DNA of 64,000 nucleotides from Pullichristensenella sp963930055 (GCA_963930055.1 CAWVKS010000007.1:62001-126000); one strand, 5' to 3'. Positions 1 through 7,332 are shown, numbered from the stretch's first letter. Numbers and translations are program-made. Notes: generated from the letters alone by a model not told the origin.

Positions 1-116
1 GCATGTATACGGTGGAAGCACTAAGCACGGAGGAACTTGAAAAGTTAGAGGACTTGAAAAATGCGCAGGATGCCATCGACAGGACGAGGGAAGGCATCAA
101 AAAAAGAACGGAATGA
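1..116 (+). CDS. 3' end of an unidentified gene (partial)
   Basis: The frame is open from the window edge to the TGA at 114-116. The visible residues are rich in Glu, Lys and Asp (ending REGIKKRTE) and look helical. A Met codon at position 3 could be an internal Met or the start of a 37-residue protein; the upstream sequence needed to decide is outside the window. No family is recognisable. Confidence 0.4.
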   Translation, partial: MYTVEALSTEELEKLEDLKNAQDAIDRTREGIKKRTE

Positions 117-172
117 TGAAGCGCTGGACCGCTGCGCAGGAAACGCAGGCTTTGCCATCGAAAGGAACGGAT

Positions 173-201
173 TTGAAAGGGCCTCCTTTTCATGGTATAA
201 T
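173..201 (+). promoter_or_regulatory. sigma-A promoter of the double-HTH regulator gene
   Basis: TTGAAA at 173-178 and a perfect TATAAT at 196-201 are separated by 17 bp. Transcription would begin near 208, about 45 nt before the ATG at 253. An AAAGGAG ribosome site lies at 234-240. The upstream partial gene ends at 116, so this is the dedicated promoter of the next gene. Confidence 0.8.
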
Positions 202-252
202 CAGGGCAGGAAAAACGGCGTCCGGCCATGAGAAAAGGAGATAAAAGAGGTC

Positions 253-2016
253 ATGCGATTCGAAGAGGCTCTTAACGGTTATATCCATCAAATAGGCATT
301 ACCGCAAAGGATCTGGCCGACGCCAGCGGCTTGTCCACGGCGGTTATCAGCCGCTACCGAAGCGGGGAGCGTACGCCCGCGCCGGATGGCGAACCGCTTC
401 TCAATCTCTCCAAGGGGTTGGCTCGCCTTGCGCAGCGTAAAGGAATGGACGGATTTACACAGCCGGAGCTGCTTTCGGCCCTGCAAAAATCACTGAGATA
501 TGACGAAAAAGAGGGAAACCGGCTCGCAGTGAATTTCGATCTGCTCATCAATGTGCTTAACCTGCGTTCCAGCGATATGGCGCGGGCGCTGAATTTCGAC
601 CCCTCCTATCTGTCCCGTATCCGCACGGGACAGCGCACGCCCGCGAATTCCGCCGCGTTTGCGCAAGGTGTGGGTAATTTTGCGGCCCGCCGGTGCGCAG
701 AGCCGTCTGAACGCGCTGCGCTTGCGCATCTGATGGGTGTGCAGCAAGGTGCGCTCAGCGAAGACGGCGCTTGCGCCTGCGAGGTGGCAAAGTGGCTGCT
801 GAGCGGTGCGGCCAGCCAGAAAAACCCGATTATTTCCTTTTTGGAAAAGCTGGACAATTTTGACCTGAACGACTATATTCGCGCTATCCGCTTTGACGAA
901 TTGAAGGTGCCTACCGTTCCCTTCCAGCTTCCTACGACCAGGACATGCTATGGGCTGGAGAACTTCCGTCAGGCCACGCTGGATTTTCTCAAGGCCACGG
1001 CGCTTTCCCGGTCGCGTGAGCCGGTATTTATCTGCAGCGATATGCCAATTGAGGAACTGGCGCAGGATATGGAATTCTCCAAAAAATGGATGCTCGGACT
1101 GGCGGCAATCCTCAAAAAGGGACTGCGCCTGGATATGGTGCATGACCTCAACCGCCCCTTTGGCGAAATGATGCTGGGGCTGGAAAGCTGGATTCCGCTG
1201 TACATGACGGGCCAGATTACTCCGTGGTATCTCCCCGGTAGGCAGAACAGCGTATACGGGCATACGCTGTTTTGCTCCGGTGTGGCGGCGGCGGAGGGCG
1301 AATGCATCTCTGGAGATTTTGCCCACGGTCGCTATCTGTTTTCCAAAGCCGGCAGCGATCTGGCCTATTACCGGCGGCGCGCCGAATCTATCCTGAAAAA
1401 GGCGCAGCCACTGATGGATATCTACCGCGGGACGGCGGAAAACGTCTATGGCTCATTCCTTGCTGCGGAGGCGCTTAAGCCGGGGAAGCGCCGAAGTCTC
1501 CTGACCACCCTTCCGACCCACACGCTTTCGGAGGAATGTCTATCGCGATTGCTGGAGAAAAACGGCGTTCCTGACAGCGATGGGCGGCGTATGCTGGAGG
1601 CCTGCGCGCAGATGAAAGGTTTTGTGGCGGCAATGCTCGACAACGGAAGCTACGAGGAAGAATTCCCCGTCCTGACGCAGAAAGAGTTTGGGCAGGAGAG
1701 CGTGTCGGTCGCGATGTCTGAGGTGTTTGCCGGGATGCCGGTTCACTACGACGAAGCAGACTATTGGGAACACCTGCGCCTCACACGCGCCTTCGCGCAG
1801 TCGCACCCCGGCTATACCGCCCGGGAAAATGGTCGTGGCGCATTCCGGAATATTCAGATATTCATCAGTGAAGGAAAGTGGGTAAGCATATCCAAGTGTA
1901 GAAAACCCACCATTCACTTTGTCATTCACCATCCGAAGCTGTGCGTGGCGATAGAAAATATGATTGTGCCCCTGAATGAGCAGGAGGCCGGCGAGAGCCG
2001 GAATCCCGACCGATGA
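253..2016 (+). CDS. Large helix-turn-helix protein with two XRE-like domains
   Basis: This is a 587-residue soluble protein. Residues ~15-45 form a Cro/C1-like helix-turn-helix (GITAKDLADASGLSTAVISR). A second HTH-like unit lies at ~95-130 (RSSDMARALNFDPSYLSRIR), each followed by a similar R(T/S)GxRTP motif, so the N-terminal third looks like an internal duplication. The remaining ~400 residues have no family I can name; they are alpha/beta in character with no membrane segment. It has its own sigma-A promoter and a good ribosome site. The next gene, encoding an exported protein, starts 25 nt downstream and is probably co-transcribed, so this may be a regulator or sensor acting with it. The DNA-binding role is inferred from the HTH motifs only. 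Confidence 0.75.
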   Translation: MRFEEALNGYIHQIGITAKDLADASGLSTAVISRYRSGERTPAPDGEPLLNLSKGLARLAQRKGMDGFTQPELLSALQKSLRYDEKEGNRLAVNFDLLINVLNLRSSDMARALNFDPSYLSRIRTGQRTPANSAAFAQGVGNFAARRCAEPSERAALAHLMGVQQGALSEDGACACEVAKWLLSGAASQKNPIISFLEKLDNFDLNDYIRAIRFDELKVPTVPFQLPTTRTCYGLENFRQATLDFLKATALSRSREPVFICSDMPIEELAQDMEFSKKWMLGLAAILKKGLRLDMVHDLNRPFGEMMLGLESWIPLYMTGQITPWYLPGRQNSVYGHTLFCSGVAAAEGECISGDFAHGRYLFSKAGSDLAYYRRRAESILKKAQPLMDIYRGTAENVYGSFLAAEALKPGKRRSLLTTLPTHTLSEECLSRLLEKNGVPDSDGRRMLEACAQMKGFVAAMLDNGSYEEEFPVLTQKEFGQESVSVAMSEVFAGMPVHYDEADYWEHLRLTRAFAQSHPGYTARENGRGAFRNIQIFISEGKWVSISKCRKPTIHFVIHHPKLCVAIENMIVPLNEQEAGESRNPDR

Positions 2017-2041
2017 CAGCATTTTACAGGAGGAATCATCC

Positions 2042-2914
2042 ATGAAGAAAAAGCGGACATGGACGGCGCTAATACTGATAGCAGCCCTGATACTGATATT
2101 CGCTGCGCCAGCGAACTGTGAGGCGGAGGACGCGCGCATTTTGCTCATGCGCTGCTACCAGCAAGACAGATCAGGCGTTTGTTCTGAAGCTGTCTTGCTA
2201 GATGAGGAGGGGTGCGTGTGGCAATATCAAAGCGACGACCCGCTGCCGGATACCGATGAAGAACGGCTGGCATTTCTGGCGGAGTGCCAGAACGTGACTC
2301 TTGTCAGGCGGCTTGATGTGAACCGCGTTCTTGAACTGGAAAGCCTGATTGCCGCTGCGGCCGAGCCACAGATGGAGGATCAAGCCTTTGGGATACGCGA
2401 CTACGGCCTGGATACATACAGCGCCGTGCGCTATGGCTCGGATGGCATTGTGGAGATCATCCCGTTGGCAATCACAGGCAACCGGGTGGTGGAGAATCTG
2501 GAGCCTAACGCCTATGCGCTTTACATAGCTTGCTTTACAGAGGTCATGGGTTACGATTTGGAAGCAGAGTTTGATTGCCCGATCAAGCCCTTGAACATCC
2601 GCCGTACTCCGCTGGCCGAGTTTCTGGGGGTTGATGAAGGCGTGTTTGAGGGCGCGACGCTCACCGCAAGCCGTTTGGATTGCGAGGCTGGATACATCGA
2701 CATTGAGATTGACGAAGAGGAAACTGGGGAAAAGATAGAGTGGTTGTCCGGGCTTGTGGTGACAGGCAAGCGCAACGCCCTGTGTGTGACGGGAAATACG
2801 GAGGTGTACACGCTTCATTCGCCCGAAGGCGCTTTTCTGGCGAGATTTGAATTTTACCAGGGATTGCTGGTAATGGATGACGGCATGTATGCGGTCGAGA
2901 CGTGGGCGGAGTGA
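2042..2914 (+). CDS. Exported protein of unknown function
   Basis: The 290-residue start was chosen because ATG 2042 follows an AGGAGGAAT ribosome site and opens a typical Sec signal: MKKK then a hydrophobic core ending AAPANCEA. The frame is open further upstream (to 1976), but that part overlaps the previous gene. The mature protein is acidic, with no membrane segment, repeat or LPXTG motif, and no family is recognised. A Cys near the predicted cleavage region (ANC) leaves open a lipoprotein. It follows the double-HTH gene by 25 nt and probably shares its transcript. Confidence 0.7.
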   Translation: MKKKRTWTALILIAALILIFAAPANCEAEDARILLMRCYQQDRSGVCSEAVLLDEEGCVWQYQSDDPLPDTDEERLAFLAECQNVTLVRRLDVNRVLELESLIAAAAEPQMEDQAFGIRDYGLDTYSAVRYGSDGIVEIIPLAITGNRVVENLEPNAYALYIACFTEVMGYDLEAEFDCPIKPLNIRRTPLAEFLGVDEGVFEGATLTASRLDCEAGYIDIEIDEEETGEKIEWLSGLVVTGKRNALCVTGNTEVYTLHSPEGAFLARFEFYQGLLVMDDGMYAVETWAE

Positions 2915-3109
2915 TTTTAAAGATGACTGGCTGACAACTCCAATCTTGGAAGGATGCTCATGCCATATTTCAGCACATATTTGGGACACATCAGCCGGGA
3001 AGAAACTCGCTGCCATATATCTATCAGGCAGATGAGAGATAGGATGAAGAAGATTAGAAATCCGGCCCTGTTTGTTCCAGAGCCTCAATGCATGAGAAGC
3101 AGCCTCCTC

Positions 3110-3667
3110 CCGTTCGATGATTTCTGCCAATGTTCTTGGCTGATAGTCCATCCAAGGCATCATACAGCCGACGTTGATGAACTGCCCGCGGACATGATGT
3201 CTTTCCGTGCAGGCATTGCGAATCTCTTCGCGCCATCGAAGAAGGAAAGTATTTTCACGGGTATTATGAACATGCCCATGAAGCATATAGCAGTTTTCAT
3301 CATAATCAGCCCTATGAAAAGGGATGAGGTAATGGCACATAATTACATGCTTGCCGCTGTCGGTGATTTCCTTTATAGGTGCGATATCCTGAAAATACCG
3401 TTTGGTGGTCTGACTGAATTCTCTGGGATCATGATTGCCGCGAATCAGAACTTTTCCGCCGTTGAGCCTTTCAAGAAAGGCTGGCCACTGTGACTCCTTT
3501 GCCTAAATGAAATCGCCCAGTACATAGACCGTATCCTGCTTGGTAACCATGCTGTTCCAGCTGCGGATAAGTGATTCATTCATTTCATCAACATCAGCAA
3601 ATGGTCGATTGTCAAAGCGGATTGCATTGGCATGACCCAGATGAAGATCAGCAATATAGTAGTTCAT
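3110..3667 (-). pseudogene. Metallophosphoesterase interrupted by an in-frame amber codon
   Basis: Reading from ATG 3667, all calcineurin-type phosphoesterase motifs are present in one frame: DLHLGH (metal ligands, residues ~7-12), GDF (~52), GNHD, the MCHYL histidine (~111) and GHVH (~131). Residue 55, directly after GDFI, is TAG (3503-3505). In related proteins as I recall them this position is usually Trp, so TGG to TAG by one transition is the simplest lesion. The recognisable family region ends near 3110. The frame then runs on without a stop into antisense of the neighbouring gene, so the natural 3' end also appears lost. It is the last gene of the XRE/antitoxin module. Confidence 0.75.
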
Positions 3668-3842
3668 ACATTTTCACCATAAGCAGTTCTGCATCGACCT
3701 CAACGGTCATGGTATCGGTAGCGCGTGCAAGATAATCACGGAGGATATCATGGATGCTTTCAGTTGCGGTTCTATTGTCCCTGATGAAAAAGTCAGGCGT
3801 CTTTAGCGCCGTCAGCATTTGAGCAATCTTTTCCGGTACCAC
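3648..3842 (-). CDS. Small protein of unknown function in an accessory module
   Basis: A 64-residue frame whose 5' end overlaps the upstream Phd-like gene by 50 nt and whose 3' end overlaps the phosphoesterase start by 20 nt. The start is uncertain: ATG 3842, or an internal ATG (MLTALKTPDFF) that would remove much of the overlap. Composition is ordinary protein-like (TESIHDILRDYLARATDT), with no transmembrane segment and no RelE/ParE toxin signature. Its position downstream of an antitoxin-like gene makes it a candidate partner, but nothing in the sequence proves this. Confidence 0.4.
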   Translation of the reverse strand: MVPEKIAQMLTALKTPDFFIRDNRTATESIHDILRDYLARATDTMTVEVDAELLMVKMYELLYC

Positions 3843-4134
3843 TCTTGGCCTCCCTTCTGGCCCTCCTCAGAGCCTTCTGCTCCTCGCGCCATGCAGCCGC
3901 AGCTTCTTCAATTTCACGCATGGTCTTTTCGTAATCACCGCTCAGGCAAGCATGGGTCTCGATGGACATGATCGCGCAGTTTCGCTTGCCGCGGCGAGTG
4001 AAGAAAATGACATGCCCGGGCGTTTTCAAATAGGCCCACACTGCGGATGGCTTTCTGCGGAATTCAGTCACGCTTACATCTTTTGTTACGATCAGAAAAT
4101 CCAATTTCCCGGGCTGATGAACAATTTCACTCAT
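3793..4134 (-). CDS. Phd/YefM-like antitoxin-type protein
   Basis: The 113-residue product starts at ATG 4134, preceded by GAGGTG. Residues ~15-50 (VSVTEFRRKPSAVWAYLKTP, then a TRRGKRNCAIMS stretch) match the pattern of Phd/YefM antitoxins: a short N-terminal DNA-binding fold built around 'S(V/A)TE(F/L)R.NPS' and 'TRRGKP.A(V/I)'. The C-terminal third is charged and helical (EIEEAAAAWREEQKALRR), as expected for a toxin-neutralising tail. Its start overlaps the end of the XRE gene by 8 nt, so they are translationally coupled. No RelE/Doc-type toxin follows, so it may be an orphan or act on the small ORF next to it. Confidence 0.6.
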   Translation of the reverse strand: MSEIVHQPGKLDFLIVTKDVSVTEFRRKPSAVWAYLKTPGHVIFFTRRGKRNCAIMSIETHACLSGDYEKTMREIEEAAAAWREEQKALRRARREAKSGTGKDCSNADGAKDA

Positions 4135-4387
4135 GTGAATTTTCACCTCTCTGCTGTATGTATTCATCCTTGGCGATGAGAATCTCATCAATCGGAACTT
4201 GCAGCATTTCTGTAAGAATGAACAGGTTATCGATTGAGGGAAGGTTCTTGCCTGCAATCCAGAAATATACCGGGCGCCGCTCTGCAAAGCCCAAGCGCTG
4301 CTGAACGTCCTTTGCTGTCAGTCCGCGTTCAGCCAGAAGCCGCTCGATGTTCTTTCCGGTTTTCACCAGATCAATTACTCTGCACAT
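4127..4387 (-). CDS. XRE-family transcriptional regulator
   Basis: An 86-residue protein that is essentially one Cro/C1-type helix-turn-helix. Residues ~10-65 (KNIERLLAERGLTAKDVQQR ... SIDNLFILTEMLQVPIDEIL) follow the family pattern. ATG 4387 is preceded by GGAAGGTGG. It is the first gene of a minus-strand unit, with the Phd-like gene overlapping its 3' end by 8 nt, and it probably controls that unit. Confidence 0.8.
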   Translation of the reverse strand: MCRVIDLVKTGKNIERLLAERGLTAKDVQQRLGFAERRPVYFWIAGKNLPSIDNLFILTEMLQVPIDEILIAKDEYIQQRGENSHE

Positions 4388-4494
4388 ATATTATGCCACC
4401 TTCCGGCGCTCTTGTCATTGTAGCCGTACTACCATGAAACCCGTTATGGGCATAGGAAAGTCAGCCCTATGAAAATGCACCCAAAATGAAAAAT

Positions 4495-4516
4495 AGGCAC
4501 CCTGCGCAGGGTACCT
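4495..4516. repeat. 22-bp palindrome
   Basis: The core ACCCTGCGCAGGGT (4499-4512) is a perfect 14-bp palindrome. Outer bases extend it to 22 bp with one mismatched pair. No T-run follows, so it is more likely a protein-binding or structural site than a terminator. Confidence 0.5.
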
Positions 4517-4753
4517 ACATTGTGGAGTAATCTGTAAATCCTCGCAACCTCCGTACGGATGTAATCCGAAAATTTCTTCTTTCGGCCCCGGGCCATCGTT
4601 CTTTCGCTGATAACAGCAAAACGAAAGCTGTGGGTGCACCAAATTCTTCGAGTTTTGCACCCACTTTGCACCCAACTGCACCAAATTCCAAACGAAAGCT
4701 CGACTAAAAAACGAAAGCCCCGAATTGTATTGTTTTCGCGGTCATTCCGCAAC

Positions 4754-4780
4754 AAAACCGTCAGAAATGGCGGTTTTTTG
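4754..4780 (+). terminator. Hairpin with GAAA loop and T-run
   Basis: AAAACCGTCA, GAAA tetraloop, TGGCGGTTTT form a 10-bp stem (one G-T pair) followed by TTG. The opposite strand also has four T after the stem, so it may act in both directions. No plus-strand gene precedes it closely, so it may be a relic. Confidence 0.5.
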
Positions 4781-4800
4781 TTGCGTTTTGGACGTTTTTT

Positions 4801-4832
4801 GCAGGAAAAGCACACGCTTTCCTGCATTTTTT
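4801..4832 (+). terminator. Second hairpin with T-run
   Basis: GCAGGAAA (4801-4808) pairs with TTTCCTGC (4818-4825), followed by a run of six T. It is oriented for plus-strand transcription, although no gene upstream on that strand is recognised. Confidence 0.5.
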
Positions 4833-4955
4833 GAACGCCATGACCTTGTTCTCGCGATGTGTTCCAAAAAGTGTTCCCCAAAGCGCCTGTTCGCGGTTTT
4901 TTACTTCATCTAATGCCCCCAAAAATAACTGTTCCAGAAGTTGTTCCCCAAAACG

Positions 4956-5243
4956 TCATTCCTGCGAATGGAAATAGATCGCTTCGACCGTCCTTGCCGT
5001 CTGCGTGATCTCGCTTCTGGGCTTGATGTAATGCTTCAAAGTCGTACTCGCCTTGCTGTGCCGCAAAAGCTGTTGGACTTGCATAACGTTATGCGTTTCT
5101 TCTTGCAGGTCGGAAGCGATGGTCGTGCGAAACTGCGATTCTGTAACGTCGGGCAGTCCTACGCTGCCTGAAGGAATATGCCGAACCCTCCAAACAAGCC
5201 TTCCATTGCGTATCCCGCAATCATTATAGGTCAATTTCACCAT
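4956..5243 (-). pseudogene. C-terminal fragment of a tyrosine recombinase (phage/ICE integrase)
   Basis: About 95 codons on the minus strand match only the last catalytic third of integrases: FRTTIASDLQEET (arginine box, with the usual His replaced by Ser), then QQLLRHSKASTTLKHYI (His box and the nucleophilic Tyr), then the end of the protein. The N-terminal arm-binding and core-binding domains are absent. Upstream the frame runs into the divergent repressor gene and its promoter region, so the enzyme is truncated and presumably inactive. It marks a decayed integrated element. Confidence 0.75.
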
Positions 5244-5274
5244 AATTGTCAATAGGTCATTCAGCCATAATAAT
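5223..5274. promoter_or_regulatory. Divergent promoters with direct-repeat operator
   Basis: On the minus strand TTGACA (5252-5247) and TATAAT (5228-5223) are 18 bp apart. On the plus strand a weaker TTGTCA (5246-5251) with AATAAT (5269-5274) could serve the repressor gene. Overlapping both are two imperfect direct repeats, ATAGGTCA-N6-CCATAAT (5226-5246) and ATAGGTCA-N5-CCATAAT (5252-5271), 26 bp apart. This is the arrangement expected of an autoregulating XRE repressor, though binding is inferred. Confidence 0.6.
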
Positions 5275-5291
5275 ACCGTGGAGGTGATTAT

Positions 5292-5507
5292 GTGTCCAGG
5301 CTCAGGGATTTGCGGAAGGAAAAGGGCTATACGCAGATCAAAATGCAGATGCTTACCGGCATCGACCAGAGCGACTATTCCAAAATTGAGTCTGAGAAAC
5401 GTCATTTCACCTTCGAGCAGTGCAAGCGCATCGCCTTGGCGTTGGACACCAGCATGGACTATCTGGCGGGACTTACCGATGAGAAAAAGCCGTATCCCCG
5501 CCATTAG
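5292..5507 (+). CDS. Small XRE-family repressor
   Basis: A 71-residue Cro/C1-type protein (LRDLRKEKGYTQIKMQMLTG ... KRIALALDTSMDYLAGLTDE), consistent with a minimal single-domain phage-like repressor. The start is GTG 5292, six bases after GGAGGTG. An ATG at 5290 overlaps it but lies in another frame. It faces the integrase remnant across a shared operator region, which suggests both came from the same mobile element. The stop is TAG. Confidence 0.85.
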   Translation: MSRLRDLRKEKGYTQIKMQMLTGIDQSDYSKIESEKRHFTFEQCKRIALALDTSMDYLAGLTDEKKPYPRH

Positions 5508-5522
5508 CGCTTCCTTTTGCGG

Positions 5523-5735
5523 TCAGCGTTTGGCGCGTCGCATCTCAAAGATCGTAACTTCCCATTCATCCATGGTAAAATGCCAGCGCTCGTTCCATCC
5601 TCCGCCATTCGTATGGCAAATGTGGATCGCTTCTTCCCTTTCCAGCGCGGCCAGCGTCCGTCTGACCCATCTGCGCGTGGCGAAATACGCGATGCGCCTG
5701 CCATCGTCTGCGGCGCACAGTATAAAGCATCGCAT
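5523..5735 (-). CDS. Small hypothetical protein
   Basis: A 70-residue frame with protein-like composition (RRIAYFATRRWVRRTLAALE; ends EVTIFEMRRAKR). It starts at ATG 5735 after an AAAGGA-like site. The same frame stays plausible upstream (QENRDYFAEGKG before the Met), so the gene may originally have been longer or fused to the EF-hand-like frame next to it. No family is recognised. Confidence 0.45.
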   Translation of the reverse strand: MRCFILCAADDGRRIAYFATRRWVRRTLAALEREEAIHICHTNGGGWNERWHFTMDEWEVTIFEMRRAKR

Positions 5736-5993
5736 TCCTTTTCCCTCCGCAAAATAATCCCTGTTCTCCTGCCGTTGTTGGCGGCGCGCGGCCTTTGTTT
5801 CGGCGCAAAGAAAAAGAGAAGGCCTTCGCCCTCTCCTCGCGCCGCGGGAAGTTCGTTCCGAAGATCATCGTCCCCCGCCTTTTGTTCCGCCTCCTCCATG
5901 CATTGCATGCCAAGGAACGCTTCGTCCATGGCGGTCTTGCCATCCCCGTTGAAGTCGAACGCGCCGCCAAAGAGATCGTCAAAAATATTGCAT
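5735..5993 (-). pseudogene. EF-hand-like mini-protein with a disrupted start
   Basis: The minus-strand frame beginning near 5990 reads NIFDDLFGGAFDFNGDGKTA then MDEAFLGMQCMEEAE. DFNGDGKTAMDE fits a calcium-binding EF-hand loop (D-x-N-x-D-G-x-x-x-x-x-E). The only ATG with a ribosome site (GAGAGGAGG, ATG 5993) lies in a different frame and stops after four codons (MQYF). Either two bases were lost just after the start, or translation begins at a non-canonical ATT. A further frame change probably separates it from the 5523-5735 frame. Confidence 0.45.
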
Positions 5994-6010
5994 AGAATCG
6001 CTTCCTCCTC

Positions 6011-6424
6011 TCAAAGCTCTCCTTCGTCGAATTCCTCTTGCGCCGGCCGGGCGGCTTCCGAGCGCTTGATGAACACGTCCGGGATGGTCATGCTCATGCA
6101 GACCTCGCCCGTGGTCTTGGCCTCGACGTACAGTCCTGTGCCGTATTGCAGGACGCGGAAGAAGCCGGGCAGGTCCCCGGGCTTCAGGTCGAGCACGAGG
6201 AATTGCGCTTCCAGCCCCGCGCAGCGCTCCCGCGGCGAGAGGCGCACCGTCTCCACCGTGCCGTCGTTTGCTTCCGCCAAGCGGGTAAAGACAACCTGCG
6301 CCTCGACCAGTTTCAGGTACTGCGGCATGTTGAGTATGTAATCGTCGTCGTCCTCCTTGCTCAGGGCGTACTCGTAGAGTTGGCCGACCATACGGAGAAA
6401 CTCGGTGTCGTTCATTTCCTGCAT
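6011..6424 (-). CDS. Acidic hypothetical protein
   Basis: A 137-residue soluble protein starting at ATG 6424, six bases after GGAG. The sequence is acidic (YALSKEDDDDYILNMPQYLK; ends QEEFDEGEL) with a mixed alpha/beta pattern and no membrane segment or known motif. Its upstream region is the repeat-rich non-coding stretch 6430-6840. No function can be assigned. Confidence 0.6.
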   Translation of the reverse strand: MQEMNDTEFLRMVGQLYEYALSKEDDDDYILNMPQYLKLVEAQVVFTRLAEANDGTVETVRLSPRERCAGLEAQFLVLDLKPGDLPGFFRVLQYGTGLYVEAKTTGEVCMSMTIPDVFIKRSEAARPAQEEFDEGEL

Positions 6425-6531
6425 AATGATCTCCTTTCCTTTGCGTCGTGGTGCCTGCCGCCGCGCGGCCGCTGTCCTCCTTTCCGGCGGCGCGGGTTTC
6501 GTCTCTGTGTAGGTGTGGCCGGGGGGTGGCG

Positions 6532-6835
6532 CGCTGTATATATAGCGGCGGTGGTGGTGGCGTGACGCTGCCGGCCTGCCGCCTGCATAGCGCGGGTCGC
6601 GTGATGTGACGCTCCGCCCGCCGCGCGACGTTGTGGGCGGGCGGGTGATGCCCTGACGCTGCCTGTATAGCGGCGGCATTGTGTCGTGACGCTCGACCCT
6701 CGTGCGATGGGTGTCGTTCTGTTGGCGCTCTTATAGCGCGGCCGGCCTGCGCATAACGCTGCTAGCGGATTTATGGCGTCCCCTGCGTCCATATAGCGGC
6801 GGCAGTGCGGGAAACGCGCGGCGTCCCGCGCCCGT
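6532..6835 (-). repeat. Degenerate ~33-bp interspersed repeat array
   Basis: On the minus strand a unit of the form AGCGTCAC-N(10-16)-CCGCCGCTATA recurs about six times. TATAGCG(G/C)(C/G)GG elements lie at ~6541, 6666, 6732 and 6793, with weaker ones at ~6587 and 6772. Partner (G)TGACGCT elements lie at ~6561, 6606, 6654 and 6685, with weaker ones at ~6755 and 6811. The clearest copies are ~33 nt long. It is GC-rich, lies upstream of the 6011-6424 gene, and its minus-strand reading frames have Arg/Ala-rich, non-protein-like composition. Confidence 0.6.
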
Positions 6836-6839
6836 ATAA

Positions 6840-7290
6840 AGGTGCGTCCCTCACAGCCCCTATATACAGTGCACGGAGCGTTAACCCCCACGCGTTGCCT
6901 TTTATTGTTTTTCAATACATCAATACATAATTTAACATTCTCGCTTGGGAAAACCGTATTCCCTACGGATCCTGCAATTGTCGCAGCGGTGACCGTCGGG
7001 CCGAAACCAGACGGGCGAGCAGGCTGTTGAAGAGGATGCCTATATGGCAGCGGCGACGGTGCGCGTAACGCTTGCCAAACCCCGCGCCCTTAACAGCCTG
7101 TCGATATACCACGGCGTTTCATTCCCTGCGCCAGACAACCGCGGAGAGAATGCGCAGCGGCCGCCTCCGAACCCTTTTTGGTGATCTCCATGACCGCCTG
7201 CGCCGCCTCCGCGTTGGCCGCGGCGCATGCCCCGGGCACGGGAAACCGCCGGCGGCATGGGGCGCTGGGCTCAGGGCGGCCGGGCGTTGG
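6840..7290. other. Gene-free stretch downstream of the giant adhesin gene
   Basis: No gene is recognised. There is an AT-richer patch at ~6900-6960 and a widely spaced inverted repeat (CAGGCTGTT at 7020-7028 and AACAGCCTG at 7092-7100). Short minus-strand frames here have no family signature. Confidence 0.4.
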
Positions 7291-7291
7291 C

Positions 7292-7332
7292 AAAAACAAA
7301 GGCCGCGATGCCGTGGGACGGCATGCGGCCTT
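7292..7332 (-). terminator. Rho-independent terminator of the adhesin operon
   Basis: On the minus strand AAGGCCGC-ATGCCGT pairs with ACGGCAT-(C bulge)-GCGGCCTT across a CCC loop, giving a 15-bp stem, followed by TGTTTTTG. It lies 16 nt after the stop codon of the last adhesin segment. Confidence 0.9.

Larger units (their letters stand above)
4388..4955. other. Gene-free stretch between accessory modules
   Basis: No convincing gene in 568 bp. It contains a near-perfect 22-bp palindrome (4495-4516), two hairpins with T-runs (4754-4780 and 4801-4832), and three AACGAAAGC copies near 4618, 4691 and 4709. There are also two copies of a GTTCCA..AAGT.GTTCCCC repeat near 4861 and 4930, just beyond the integrase remnant. 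A 145-codon minus-strand frame (4444-4881) has unusual composition and crosses the hairpins, so I do not call it. The layout would suit the decayed end of an integrated element. Confidence 0.5.

Noticed and set aside
2198..3340. 380-codon minus-strand ORF
   Set aside because: Its first ~76 codons are the 3' half of the phosphoesterase; the rest is antisense to the exported-protein gene and has no family.
4444..4881. 145-codon minus-strand ORF
   Set aside because: It crosses hairpins and a palindrome, its composition is Cys/Arg/Phe-odd, and it has no ribosome site or family match.
6532..6835. CRISPR array
   Set aside because: Repeats are degenerate, spacing is irregular, and no cas genes are nearby.
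6412..6915. 167-codon minus-strand ORF across the repeat array
   Set aside because: Arg/Ala/Thr-rich with repeats mirroring the DNA array; no start signal, no protein-like pattern.
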